The notes beneath the pieces are model-generated. The model was not told the origin of the DNA and searched no databases. It worked only from the letters and a program-made list of their open reading frames with translations. Of a stretch of DNA of 64,000 bases, positions 15,101 to 25,700 are shown piece after piece. How positions within the stretch are numbered: position 1 is the first letter of the stretch; each line of letters begins with the position of its first letter. The translations under genes were made by a program, and so were the position numbers. The stretch is taken from NCBI GenBank assembly GCA_947044365.1, contig OX345638.1, positions 3,581,201-3,645,200 on the forward strand, in the 5' to 3' direction. Origin of the DNA: Petrosia ficiformis. Lineage: Eukaryota > Porifera > Demospongiae > Haplosclerida > Petrosiidae.

Positions 15101-18100
15101 ACACTTTAATTACATGTACATGTACATGTATGTGTAGTGTGTACACATATCAATGTTTCTTGAAATCTTGTCAACTCAATAATATTTTTGAACAATTGAA
15201 TTCTAAATGAAGTCCATCATGATAATTATGATAACAATTTTACAATGTACAAGTACATGTAGAATTGTTGGGTAATTTTCATCAACTAGTATTTGTGGTG
15301 ATGAGCAGCTCATTACCCTTGCCACAAAGCATAGGTGAAAGAGTATGGTAATATTGTGTGTATGTTTGTCTGTTAGCAAAATTTTCAGAAGACTGTGAAC
15401 ATTGATGGCTCAATTGAGCTACTGGCAGATTATACAGGGATCAAAAATAACAAGAAACCTCTGGTAAAACCCTTCGGTTATATTTTTAGAACTAATGGCT
15501 ACTGTTTAGCATGCCTGTAAAATTTTATTACCTTTTGTACACATAAATTAAACCATCTGAAGTACACCTTTTCCTTATTATTTGACTCAGACCCATACAA
15601 AAGAGCAATGATATATAATTATAATCTTTTGGCATATTATATCAAGAAAAAATTATAGTTTGTTTCACACATGTGCAATACTACTTTGCCTCATACATGT
15701 AGATGAGGGTCCCATCACAGCAGCACTTGTTAATTTATGCATCAAAACTTTGATTTAGTTTGTTCCCATAAGTGAGATTAAGAAAGAAATAAATACATGT
15801 ACATGTACATGTATATGTATCTGTATCAATTAACAAAGAGAACATGCCTATGCCAGTACACCAGCAATATACATTTACACCGGTAGTCTGTATCACCTGG
15901 ACCTCGAATTAACTTACATTGTATATGTACTGTACAATAGATATATTTCAGTCAAAAATTTTTTGAGCAAAATACTGAAGGTGTGTTTATAATTGCCTAG
16001 AAACTTTATGCTACATATACATGTACATGTATGTCGGTGTTTTCCCCAAAGTGTGTGCGGTGATAAACACACCCTCGATTATTAAATAATTGTTACTCCA
16101 TATAGGCATTTTCACTGATTACTATATTTTCAAACACTCACCTTGCTACATTCCTGAAGGATGATTTTGGTACATGCAGCTATGGCTTTCTTAGTAGGTC
16201 TAACTGAGCTAAAAGTCTGTGCTGTTTAAAGAGTGGAAGTTATACAGGCAAGTAAAGATGTGGACGTTGCACTTGGGACTCAAACGATCATCTTGCTATC
16301 TTCCTGAAGCATAACGTTTTCATCTAATATGGCTTTCTTAACAACTCTTCTTGTTAAGGAGATATTGTTCTGCTTAAAGGAGACAATGCAATGTGCTGAA
16401 GTCACCAAAGCAGGGTGTGGTCTTCTACACACTTAGACTTTTTCTAGGGAAAACATTGCTACAATGTACATGTACATTGTTGTTGATTTAGACATCTAAT
16501 TAGACCAGACAAATATTGTACATGTTTGTACATGTACTCTGAGCCAGAGCCTATTATGTAATGGTATATGTACACAGGGGTATGGAAACAGCCGGACATG
16601 CCGGACATTGTCCGATATTTGAAAGAAATGTCCTCCTTTCAACGATTTGAATGGGACGATTGTCCATTAAAATTTATTGTCTTACACGTCACTACGCGCA
16701 TGCGCACATTTGTTGTAGTCACATGTCTCATCAAGTACATGTATGTGGAAATATTTGCCATGATCTAGGAGTGAAAAGACCTGTTTCTTTTACTTCTAGG
16801 AACTGTGGGTCTAAACGCTTATGTTCTTCAAATTGTTCTTCATCTTCTCCTACAGAGGACTCAGAACTTGATCGTGTTCCGCAGTGTAAATACTCGAGCA
16901 AACTTCCTACATGTAACTTGTCTAAACTTGCCAGTATAGGTATAGTGCTACCTGTTAGTTCTGTGGCATGTGAGCATGGTTTCTCAATTCAAAATCTCAT
17001 CAAGACCACAGTTAGATCTTCTTTAAATGTTGATGACATTATCTATTAATGGGCCACCTATTGAAGATTTTAACTTTCAAACCACTTTCAGTACATGGAA
17101 AAAAGGCAAATATTTACTAACACTGAATCACAGATATTGTAGGGTATGTATGAATTTAAAAATTAATTTTATTGTTTGAAATTAAATGTCCGGTTTCTCA
17201 CAGTCTATTCAGGACATTGTTCGAAATTGTATAATATGTTGTAACACCCCCGAGTGCATGTATACATATATATGTCAAGTACCTTATATTTGGCACCAGA
17301 TACGTTGTGAGCCACAACATGTGTAACAGCAATGGAGACTTTGTTTCTCACACTTCCTCCCATCCAGTGAATCATATCACATAAGTCACGCTGGATGAGA
17401 AGTATATACATGTACATGTGATGTGTATGTACTCACGTACATGTAAGTGAGTGTAATAATAGTACATGTATGTATGGACACAATTGTCCATAAATCTACA
17501 TTTAGGTCAGAACTGTCCTTATTATTGGTGGTAAGAATGAGCAATAACTACCAGGTACATCTATACATTATATTACATGTACAGTATTTGTCAATAAAAT
17601 GTCACCATACAGTAGAGTAATTACTTCAATTCTACTGTCAGTACAGTATACTAATTACTGACTGAATTATTTACTGGAAGTGTGCAAATGAGTAATTGCT
17701 GTACTGTATGGTGACTTTTGAGATACTGTACATGTACAATGGGAAAAACTGTCACGAGTTTTACAACACTAGAGCATTACATGTATATGTACATTGCATA
17801 TACTGCCTTTTGTTACCCCAGGGGTTTTCAAAACACATGTATTACAGTCAATTCATTTGAAAAAGTGCAATGAGTTACAGTAATAAACCCATATTGGCTT
17901 ACCACTCTATCTTTATCTCTAAATCCAGTGAGACATACAATAGTACCATCCATAGCACAGGAATATACAGGTCTCTTCCTGTTTAACAGAGCCTTAAAAA
18001 GAAATTACAAGTATAATTAAAATGTGTTGTCATCAATCATACTGACCCTCTCCATTGAGTAAGTGGAGAAGATGCCTATTTGCACTATCAACAAACCTCT

Positions 18101-20967
18101 GGACACTCTAATCAAGGTACCAGTAGAGTGAGTAGACTATAAGTAAAATGTACATTAATGCAGCAGGACAGTGGAAGCGAGACACCATACAATCATCTGT
18201 TAATTACATTCATATCCTATTCATTTTGTGGTTGCAGTATAATACTATGCATATATAGAAACACGTTACATACATTGTATCTGCTGTAATAAAGTAATAT
18301 CAGTGGGTTGTACTGAGGTACATGTACATTTTTCTCAGCTATAATAATCAATACTGCTCTGAAAATTTGAACAAGGCTTTGTTACACATGTACCTACAAA
18401 ACAATGAAGCCATTTGATTCTGCTACATCTTGTTGAGATATGTATCAAAGAAGAATGACCATTTACAAAATTTCGGGAACAGAAGCACAAATAAGGAAAA
18501 GGCCTTCGTTATTTTTCATATTATGGTGGTGTAATTTCTCACAGTAAGTCTCCCTTGTTTGTTTCTGGACAAAAATGTACATTTGTGGATGGTTCTGCTG
18601 ACGATCGTAACTCATGAATGCATCACGCAAAATACTTGAAAGTTTTACAAATAACGAACTTAGAGACAGTCATAGTATGTTCCAAATATGAAAATCAATT
18701 TATAAATAGTATTTATGATAATAACAAAACATTGTGTAGCCATGAACATCATTAACGCCACCGTACCACCACCTTAACAACTTTTTTAAGACTTAAAGCT
18801 ACAACAGTTTTCCAACTTAACTGTTATCTGACACAAATGAGACTTCTGATGTAAAAACTAAAAAGTACTTGTGTTTGTGCTTCAAGTACTTTACTAACCC
18901 ATGTCTGCATGTAGCATGATTTATGTATATTTTAAAATATATTTACATGTACATGTACATGTATGTTAATTGTCATTTTGTCACGAATGTTATGCAGCAT
19001 ATACATGTACATCAAAACATACCAGCTGCCTCTTTACACAGGATTGAACACAGGGTGGTCCGACAATTCTACAAAAATAAATGTAAATTACATGTAATAT
19101 AATTATATCATACATGTAGCTTCTACATGCGTACATGCACACATGGCGTCACATGCATAAGTGTAAACCACACTTTGCATATCATGGTTGGGTTATAAGT
19201 AGGTTATGCTTAGGCCAGTGAATGTTAATTATCTTAAAATATGGATAAAATAACATGCACTCGAGATATTGATTAGGCAGGAACTGCCATGAAAAAAAGC
19301 AGGTTGCAAAATCTGCATATACACGTATATGTAGCTGATGTAGCAGAGACATTATAACATGATGCAAGAATCTAAGAAAATCAAATCAGATTGCTGAGTT
19401 TCAGACATGAAGAAGTGATCAGCAATGATTTTAGTATAGACTGAATGAATACTTCAAGGATCTACAGTGTATATGTATGTACATGTGCATGCACTGTACA
19501 AAGAAAGGTAGAGAAATTAGTGCTGTTAGCAAGACTACAAAGCAGTCACAGGGATAATAATTTCTCAATATATTATATCAGGAGAACTGATACACTTCAA
19601 TACATACTTTGCACATACATGTACTTTGCAATAGGCGGAACATGGAAGTACGTAATTTTTGCTTCATGAATTGCATCACTGCATGTACATGTACGTTTGA
19701 AAAAGTTTAAAATTTTATCATATATGCACATGTACGTGTATGTTAAATGGATTGGGAAAGAATGCTCGTGAAGTACAGTACCTGTATCAAACTCAAATGC
19801 CCAAATAGTTTAACATACAATATTCATGAACTTGTTAATTACATATAGTCCACAGACCAGTGAACAATTAGCATGGATATTTGTACAACCATGCTGATAT
19901 TGACACTTTGTCAATAGTCAAAATAATACGATTATGCTAACTTCACTACATGTATATCAACAGGATCTCTTACCGATACTTGTGCTTTAGAAGATACTCA
20001 AATACCCGTCCACTAAACTCTTCACATACAAAAACAATGCTACACTCATCAGGAACATAGTCTGGCATATGACGACCATTCTTCGAATAACAAATGTCAA
20101 AACCTAGGGACTGAACAATTGATAGTACATACATGAGTAGTTGGGAAACAGACTAATTTAGACACAAACATAGAACCAAATATAATTATATACCTTCAAT
20201 GCATCTTCTAAATCAGGCTTTTTACAATCTCCAATAATACAAGCATAATTTTCTTGTCCACTGCCATTAGACCCATCTGATTGTGAATCTGTTTTTAATC
20301 AAGTAAAAAAAATTCTCTGAATATCACATGTACATATATCATTATACTATACAAAATATGAGATAACATGTATATACATGAAACTGTACTTAGGTATGGA
20401 GTCTTAATTTGTTTTCAAGTGAAAAAGAATGCTACTGCACATGCAGGAGAAGTTATACATATTGAAAAGATTAAGCCATTTCTTCTGCAATATTGTTGTT
20501 TTGACACTGCAGATTAAGGCCATCTTGCTTGTGTTCAAATCACACAGGCCCTTGGGGATGATGGGTGTGCACAGCAACCCTGTATATCATCACTCCACCC
20601 CCAAAAGTGCATGTATTAATACTGCACTTTTGCCCCTTTTCCTTATCAAAAAGAATGCTTGGAAACAAAATTTAATTGTATTTTTATTTTAAAAACTCTG
20701 ATATTGAAAATAGTACCAGTTTCAGTATATCTAAAAGGCTCATGTATACAATGGCTTTAAAACAACACACTCTAGGCACATTTGTACCATTTGTTGTAAC
20801 GTAATTATACAGAATATTAATAGAATAATATAAAATATTTAACCTTCTTCTATCTTCTTAGCACTCTTTTCGTCTTTGTCAAACACAACTGGAACGAGAT
20901 AACTCTTTAACTTTTCTTTGCCTCTTTTACTTCCTCCATAACTTTCATTCATTGAAACTATTTCCAT
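148..20967 (-). CDS. ECT2: ECT2: BRCT-containing Rho guanine-nucleotide exchange factor (3' end off window)
   Basis: Nineteen exons (minus strand, 5' to 3'): 20967-20844, 20288-20194, 20110-19974, 19068-19023, 17992-17903, 17390-17283, 14649-14576, 14307-14280, 13744-13645, 12256-12138, 10867-10808, 10640-10532, 8706-8528, 6395-6276, 3967-3899, 3271-3064, 2379-2298, 900-822, 273-148. All have AG/GT borders and phases close, giving 651 codons so far. Residues about 45-135, 138-225 and 235-327 form BRCT units (GFDICYSKNGRHMPDY; VCLTGF; PFLGCHIALYGF). About 395-609 is the DH domain, with the strongly ECT2-like stretches YPPFVNYFEM, RFHAFLKFNEL, CGRQTLAELL and PVQRIP. The last exon (ANLLSSHRSFISRF...VTLFLFSDSME) enters the PH domain. 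Known role of the family: activates RhoA at the spindle midzone during cytokinesis; the BRCT region binds centralspindlin and autoinhibits. The ATG at 20967 is the first in frame. The missing end lies left of position 148. Confidence 0.93.
1495..2107. mobile_element. hAT-type miniature element, 613 bp, with 8-bp target duplication
   Basis: Terminal inverted repeats CAGTGTTTTCCCC ... GGAAAAACACTG are flanked by a perfect 8-bp direct repeat TAACAGAC (1487-1494 and 2108-2115). The CAGTG ends and 8-bp duplication are the hAT signature. No transposase coding; a second diverged copy is at 16035-16458. Lies in an ECT2 intron. Confidence 0.85.
2825..2945 (-). mobile_element. Degraded tRNA-derived SINE copy
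   Basis: Retains GAAAGAAAGACTCCCGAGGCAA ... GAGTTGCCTCAGGTGG and an ACTCTGCACTCTGGACAG stretch, but the B box is lost (GGAATGACA instead of GGATTCGAA). Confidence 0.65.
4785..5099. mobile_element. Long foldback element (~130-bp arms)
   Basis: Positions 4785-4916 and 4952-5099 are near-perfect inverted copies (for example CCCAAAAAGCATGCAAACAAGG and its complement) around a loop of about 35 bp. Non-coding; in an ECT2 intron. Confidence 0.85.
5160..5420 (+). repeat. Dispersed repeat family R1, copy 1
   Basis: Contains GCCAGTTTTGCCA, CATCACTTGCAATTGAAATG and GAGAGTACTACCGTACTCTC. Related copies are at 31345-31600 (inverted), 32330-32480 and 62750-62975. The GAGAGTA-CTAC-TACTCTC palindrome is shared by three copies. 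Confidence 0.7.
6795..7130. repeat. 44-bp minisatellite, ~7 copies, hairpin-forming unit
   Basis: The unit contains CCCTTCATCAAAGGG and AAACAGTG-AAGGGTA-CACTGTTT, each a small palindrome. Copies at the right end are diverged. In the ECT2 intron between 6396 and 8527. Confidence 0.95.
7297..7765. repeat. 25-bp minisatellite, about 17-18 copies
   Basis: Unit AGCAGATTGTCCAGTTGTATCAAGT, given here as AGCAGATTGTCCAG plus TTGTATCAAGT. The first copies alternate ATTATCC/ATTGTCC and the last few are degraded, with insertions. 170 bp from the 44-bp minisatellite, same ECT2 intron. Confidence 0.95.
7766..8527. other. Intron sequence with little recognisable content
   Basis: Between the minisatellite and the ECT2 exon ending at 8528. 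Apart from ACATGTA clusters at 8270-8520 I see no gene or element. Confidence 0.5.
9190..9597. mobile_element. TIR/foldback element, ~408 bp
   Basis: Left TATGTGACTGGATTTGAGAA, AACCAGGCTTATG; right CATAAGCCTGGTTTTTGC, AAATCTGGTCACATATG as inverted repeat, with possible TA flanks. Non-coding. Between ECT2 exons at 10532 and 8706. Confidence 0.7.
9946..10497. mobile_element. TIR element (~550 bp) with a coding-like interior
   Basis: The left arm (9950-10030: AAAAGAGGGGGAAGG, CACAACTCCCAT, AGCCAGACATTTA) is mirrored at 10408-10490 (TAAATGTCTGGC, ATGGGAGTTGTG, CCTTCCCTCTTTT). Between them the minus strand is open from about 10318 to 10094, with a helical sequence (DTVIDILSKVAAIV, NVIESTVNKLERYL) that I do not recognise. 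Lies in the ECT2 intron between 8707 and 10531. Confidence 0.65.
10930..11964 (+). other. Decayed plus-strand coding remnant inside an ECT2 intron
   Basis: Two stretches read like exons of an unknown protein. About 10940-11060 gives a basic segment (VPKEPKKNRKRKATEQQPL), with a frame change to DCEDIPGEAIDKVVGSLHCS. About 11735-11964 gives LEEEVVKLNTTVQTIVTKLQ and ELLQEANRGARSRHNLAEQL, then LTQLF and a stop, a likely coiled coil. No family recognised; a transposon gene relic is likely. Confidence 0.35.
12394..12781. mobile_element. hAT-type miniature element, 388 bp, inserted in a GTACATGT site
   Basis: Ends CAGGGCATAAACAAAGGTG and CACCTTCGTTTATGCCCTG are inverted repeats. They are flanked by a perfect 8-bp duplication GTACATGT (12386-12393, 12782-12789). 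The interior holds several CCTTCGAAGG palindromes. In an ECT2 intron. Confidence 0.85.
14800..14948 (-). mobile_element. tRNA-derived SINE
   Basis: On the minus strand: TAGCTGAGTTGGTAGAGCA (A-box-like D-arm), then GGGTTCGAATCCC (B box, 14892-14904), then CACCTGAGGCAA ... TTGCCTCAGGTG (terminal hairpin) and a TCTTTCTTTCTTT tail. No 5' acceptor half, so not a tRNA gene. Confidence 0.8.
16035..16458. mobile_element. Diverged copy of the 1495-2107 hAT-type element
   Basis: Shares the ends (GGTGTTTTCCCCAAAG ... CTAGGGAAAACATTG) and interior phrases such as CTATGGCTTTCTTAGTAGGTC with 1495-2107. No clear target duplication remains, so this is an older insertion. A further related fragment lies around 33250-33350. 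Confidence 0.7.
16568..17225 (+). pseudogene. hAT transposase C-terminal remnant
   Basis: Around 16904-17046 the plus strand reads LSKLASIGIVLPVSSVACEH followed by GFS, QNLIKT, RSSLNVD, which is the conserved hAT C-terminal dimerisation motif found in transposases and hAT-derived zinc-finger proteins. Nothing of the catalytic core precedes it. Similar GGACATTGTCCG phrases at 16600 and 17210 may be remains of element ends. It lies in the ECT2 intron between 14650 and 17282, opposite in strand to the host gene. Confidence 0.75.
17590..17726. mobile_element. Short TIR element (~135 bp)
   Basis: Ends AAAATGTCACCATACAGTA and TACTGTATGGTGACTTTT are inverted, with inner TAATTAC/GTAATTG pairs. A larger relative is at 26094-26286. 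Confidence 0.75.
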
Positions 20968-21124
20968 GATACTTGTTCAAACGCCTTGTAATTGTGTGAT
21001 AGAGCCACTCTGCCAGCTACTATTAGCTAGCTGCCTTCGGCCTGAGTAACTTTCAACTTTGGCGGTTTTGTTTTAAACTTTTAATTAAGTACGTTTTATT
21101 GGAATATCGAATTGCGAATGCGGT

Positions 21125-21561
21125 TTAGTCAGGCGGAGCCTGACCCTTGCTGGATCATGGAGGAGGAGGGTCAGGACCGGAGCAGTTGTTCTTGCTGCAG
21201 AATTTCTGCAGGACGTCACATAATGAAATTTCGTTATAACGCCCACTATAATTATCAAAATATGGCTGACGAGTTAATTGAAAGTGCTGCAGAGAGGCTT
21301 GGGTATGTTTTCAAGAAAGAGCAGTGTCTAGTTTTGTTAGTGGTGAAGATGTATTTGGTATATTACGGACTGGGTATGGTAAATCATTGTGCTATACATG
21401 TTTACCAGAGATTTTTGACGGATTGAGAGAAGATAGTTTGTGTTCATAGCCACGCCCGCAACTCAGCCCCACCTAAAGCCGTACAAGTTATAGAACAACT
21501 CGCGTGTATGCTCCGGTCCTGACCCTCCTCCTCCAGCAAGGGTCAGGCTCCACCTGACTAA
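21125..21561. mobile_element. TIR element (437 bp) in the ECT2/UBXN7 upstream region
   Basis: About 55-60-bp inverted repeats: TTAGTCAGGCGGAGCCTGAC through GGTCAGGACCGGAGC on the left (21125-21183), and the reverse complement at 21511-21561. The left arm carries a 5-7-bp insertion. The ends could be TA-flanked (TA|GTCAGG ... CCTGAC|TA), as with TA-targeting DNA transposons. It encloses the helicase fragment at 21262-21449. Confidence 0.8.
21262..21449 (+). pseudogene. RecQ-like DNA helicase fragment carried by a TIR element
   Basis: The plus strand reads MADELIESAAERLGYVFKKE followed by QCL, then after a frame change FVSGEDVFGILRTGYGKSLC, YTCLPEIFD and a stop at 21447. GYGKS is a Walker A, and the context (EQ ... 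SGEDVF ... TGYGKSLCY ... LP) matches motifs 0-I of RecQ-type helicases. Only this N-terminal ATP-binding part exists, with one frameshift, so it is not functional. It may be a captured exon or the residue of a helicase-bearing element. Confidence 0.6.
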
Positions 21562-22700
21562 CTTATGTTATGGTCGACCGGTCAGTGGTGCACCGTGCCC
21601 TGCCCCTAGCTGATCCGAAGATCATATGATCAAGACAAACATGGCGGTACAAGCACATTATGCTTTTATTACAGCCTATTATGCATGCTCAAATTCACAG
21701 TTTTATTTCTATCATGCTTCCACTTCGGGTACCTATTATGCTCTCATTATGCTCAAAATTCTTCAAAAATAATTCCTAAAAATTACAATCATTTGTAACA
21801 TAGCTAACTGATGCTTGTATAATTATACATATAGTCTTCAAGTGATTTAGTTGAAACAATCGTTGTTTAGTACAGGAAAAATACATGTTCAATTTCAACT
21901 ATGTGATCCCATGACCTTGGGTATTTTGATCACAAAGTTTACATTCCACATGCTGGCATAATGCTTTTGATAAATGTTGAAAGCAATGCCAGCATAATGT
22001 GCCTGTCCCTGCATGGCGTGTAGTGTGTGTGGATTTATCACTGTTCCATAATCTGGAGGCAGGATATTCAGTATTACTGATACCATCAGTGAATGTGGCC
22101 TTCTTTTCTCCTATTCCCCCCCCCTGGAAGAATCATAAGTGGATCGCGGATTAGTCTGACTAGCCCTGGCCTTCGCTTATGAAGGGTGTGGCCACGCAAG
22201 ACTGAAAATGGATACAAAGTCAACCATCAATAAAAAAACTTTTACTTCGAAGGACTTTTCAAAATCAGCAATGCAATGATCATTGAGAACGAGTATGAAA
22301 TAGGTATAACTGTCCGAAGTTTGGGTGTGTCCGTCCGGGGTTACCCACAATAATTACCTTATAATATCACTAGTCATTTTACAATGGAATATCTATCTTC
22401 CAGATACAACGCAGATTTAGTTATGCCTTTTATTCATTTTCAACCATTTAATACTGAATCTTATTATTAATTTCCATGGATACGCTCTAATACGGCATGT
22501 CCTCAGAATACCAGGTATAACGCGTACGAGATTTACTTCAGGGATGTCTTCTGCGTGACAATATACTAAACGGGTGATATATCGATGAAGACACATGTAC
22601 CTTAATTAAGGCCTTACTATCTAATTAATAGATAATTATAATAATTAATTAATTATTATCTAGATCTAGATATCATGCATTGGGCGGAGTCTGTGCAGGA

Positions 22701-25700
22701 ATGGATGAAAAGATACAACATTTCATTTCTCTAACAGGAGCTACTATTCAAGTAGCTCAGAATATGTTAGAAGCTTGTGCAGGTGATTTAGATATGGCTG
22801 TCAGTATGCACCTTGACAGTGGAACTGAGGGAATATCCGAAAGAGTGGTTCATGACAAACCTGGTAAATCTGGTTTTGATGATGCTGGACTTGACAGTGA
22901 AACTAGGACATATGAAGAAATGTATGTTGAAAAACATCATATTTTGTTGATATTTACATGTGGTATGCCCAACTAAAGATATAAATATTGGCCAGTGGAT
23001 ATTTGTGCCAGAAACAAAAAGTAAATGGATCTGGTAGTCATGTGAATGGCACTGTAACCTAGGAACAGTGCAGGAATGAGCAGTGAATAATTTGTTATTT
23101 AGAGGAGAAATTGAGATTTTGGGTGGGAGGGTGAAGGGGAGTGTCTAGGAAAAGGACTGTGTTGTCAACGCTATCATCCCTCGGCCACTAGACAAATAGT
23201 GTGTTTATGCAATTATTTGTCATCATTGTTTTTGATAAGCTCATATGGTGCACCATTGGCCCAAAGAACTTCTTATTTGATGCTGCATAGTTCTCTCTTT
23301 GTGTCAGATGGCACAGTTAATTATGATTGTATTATCACTAACAGCATTAACTGCTTGTTAATTGGCTTAATATGTATTCTCAATGATGCACATACTGCTC
23401 ATTTCTTGTCTTAGCTAGAGACTTCTTGATACAAATGTTTTAAGAGTTAGCATTGTTATTATTCGTCAGTAGTTTGCTGGCTCCATGTTTCATTAACATT
23501 AAGTTTCACATCTTCTTAATGTATTTTAGTTGTAAATATGCAGGGTGATATAATTATGTACATGCACATGTTGTAAATGCCAGTTACAAACATGGTGACC
23601 CTTGATGATCAAGTTGATTCACAAATAAGTAAATCACCATTTAAATGGGATAGATACCACCAGCTCATACTCCTGAATGGTTACATGACAATTCTGCAAG
23701 TTTGATATACAGTGTTAGAATCATTTACTACATGTACATAATGTATATTTGCTCTTCTTTCATATATCCAGAAAAAATATTGATAAGTGTGTGTTGCATG
23801 TGATTCTTTTCTAAACATTTCTCCATAGGCATGGCATTAGAGCTCCAATACCTCGAACACAAGGAGTACTTATTGAACAAGAAGCTCCAAGTAGGTTAAT
23901 ACATGTAGTATAATGTAGCACAATAATTATGCTGATGGAAACCATACAGTGCTTGAAATAACATCCAGCAATTGGCCGGTGGCAGACATTTAATTTCTTT
24001 GTCCAGATAAAATTGCATTTGACTGAACAAATTGTCTGATTAGTAATTAGTTATACACATGTAAAAAAAAAATACCCTAAGTAGAGTAACCTCGCAACAT
24101 GGTTAGTAATTGTTAGTCATGTCACACATATAGTAGATAGTACTATCACATAAACCACAGTATGGGTTTTAATCATTGGGCCTTGTTTTTTTCCGGAACC
24201 AAATGCATAGCTTGCTCGTCAAATATTGTTTTGTTCAGATGTTTCTACTGGACACTTTGAAAAACTATTTCATGTCAGCAATATCACTATACCATGATGT
24301 TTCAAGCATCAGCAATTATATTAGCTCATCCGCAATGTACATGTACATGTATATGACTTGGTTGATATACATTTGTAGCAATAACTCAAAATGAAATAAT
24401 AAGTAAAGCATGAGGAAAAAAATTATAACTGACTCACATTTGCTGTTGTTTGATCCTGATAAAACACATCAACAGATGTCTTACATGTATACTGTTAAAC
24501 TCCATTCCTTGTAACTAATAGTGAGGCACTACTTGAAGATTGATAAAAGTGGTACACGTACATGTATATAATTATATATACCTACAAATTATGCAGAGCG
24601 CAGTAAAGGCCATTCTAAACAAAGTCTAACCACACTCATCAAAAGTCAGCTCAGATATAGCTATTTATGCAAAAATCACAATGCAAAGTATGTATGTGTA
24701 CCTCGTTTGATGTTCAAATGTTCACAGTTTTGTAGGAAATTTGGTAACAAATACGCTGACACAAAACTATTACAGTAACCCTCTGCTCTGCCTACAAGGG
24801 TGTGGTTAATGATTTCCCCAGCAACCTGTTTAGCATACATTACTAGGAACATTTTGACACTCTGATGGTGCTGAAAACGCAATTGAGTTCTAAAGTGGGA
24901 GAGACGAGTGCCTCTTCCCCACCTAAATCAATCCCTGCAATGTTTTACATGTACAGATACATGTATGTATATACACATGTATTACTATCTTTTGGACTTA
25001 TTATCTAAAAATCATCCTAAGCATAATAATTATTAGCATACACCATATTCTATAATTTAACGCATGTCATCATTATACATGTAAATTGTACATGTGTTTA
25101 TTTCACTATTGTGTTATTAAATTTGCAATATATCTTCTAGGAAGAACGTTTCGTCGTCGTAATATTCCAACATCTATCTTTGATCCATTTCAAGACTATT
25201 CTTCAACTTCAAGTAAGTACATACATCATCTGTGAGTCTTCATTCTTGAAAATGTGTTTTACATAATTATAGAAGAACATACATGATACATGTACATGTA
25301 TTACAGCTTGAATAGTGATTTGTATGATAGTATTAATGTTTACAATGTACATTACATATGGCTGTAATGAAAGTTGGAAAAAAGCCTTTGAAGCTTTTTT
25401 ATCAATGTTGCTGCTCTTACCTTGATGGGCTATAGAAAACCCCTAAAACTTGATTTTTCCTTTATAACGATTACTGGTGTTGTTCCCGATGCTGTTTTTA
25501 CTATTGCTGGACTGAGAAATAAGACAAAAGCAGCCAACAACACACCCTTTCCTGTAACACACCCATATTATTAGCTGCTTGTTTAGGTTGTACAAGCACA
25601 TATGCACGAATATTTAAGTGGGCATATAGCGAAGTTTCAAAGGGAGAATTTAGCTTCGAATGTGTAACAAACAAGTGAAGGTTTGAACCTTCTTTCCCAG

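Larger units (their letters stand above)
20968..22700. promoter_or_regulatory. Divergent upstream region of ECT2 (minus) and UBXN7 (plus)
   Basis: 1.7 kb between the two start codons. 20968-21120 is directly upstream of ECT2 and free of repeats. 21125-21561 is the TIR element with the helicase fragment. 21562-22700 has no recognised gene; AT-rich palindromic ATTAATTAATTA and TAGATCTAGATATC occur at 22610-22675 just before UBXN7. No TATA box is assigned. Confidence 0.4.

Noticed and set aside
22680..22700. Upstream start for UBXN7
   Set aside because: The frame upstream of 22701 starts only at TTG; the ATG at 22701 begins the UBA domain as in the family.
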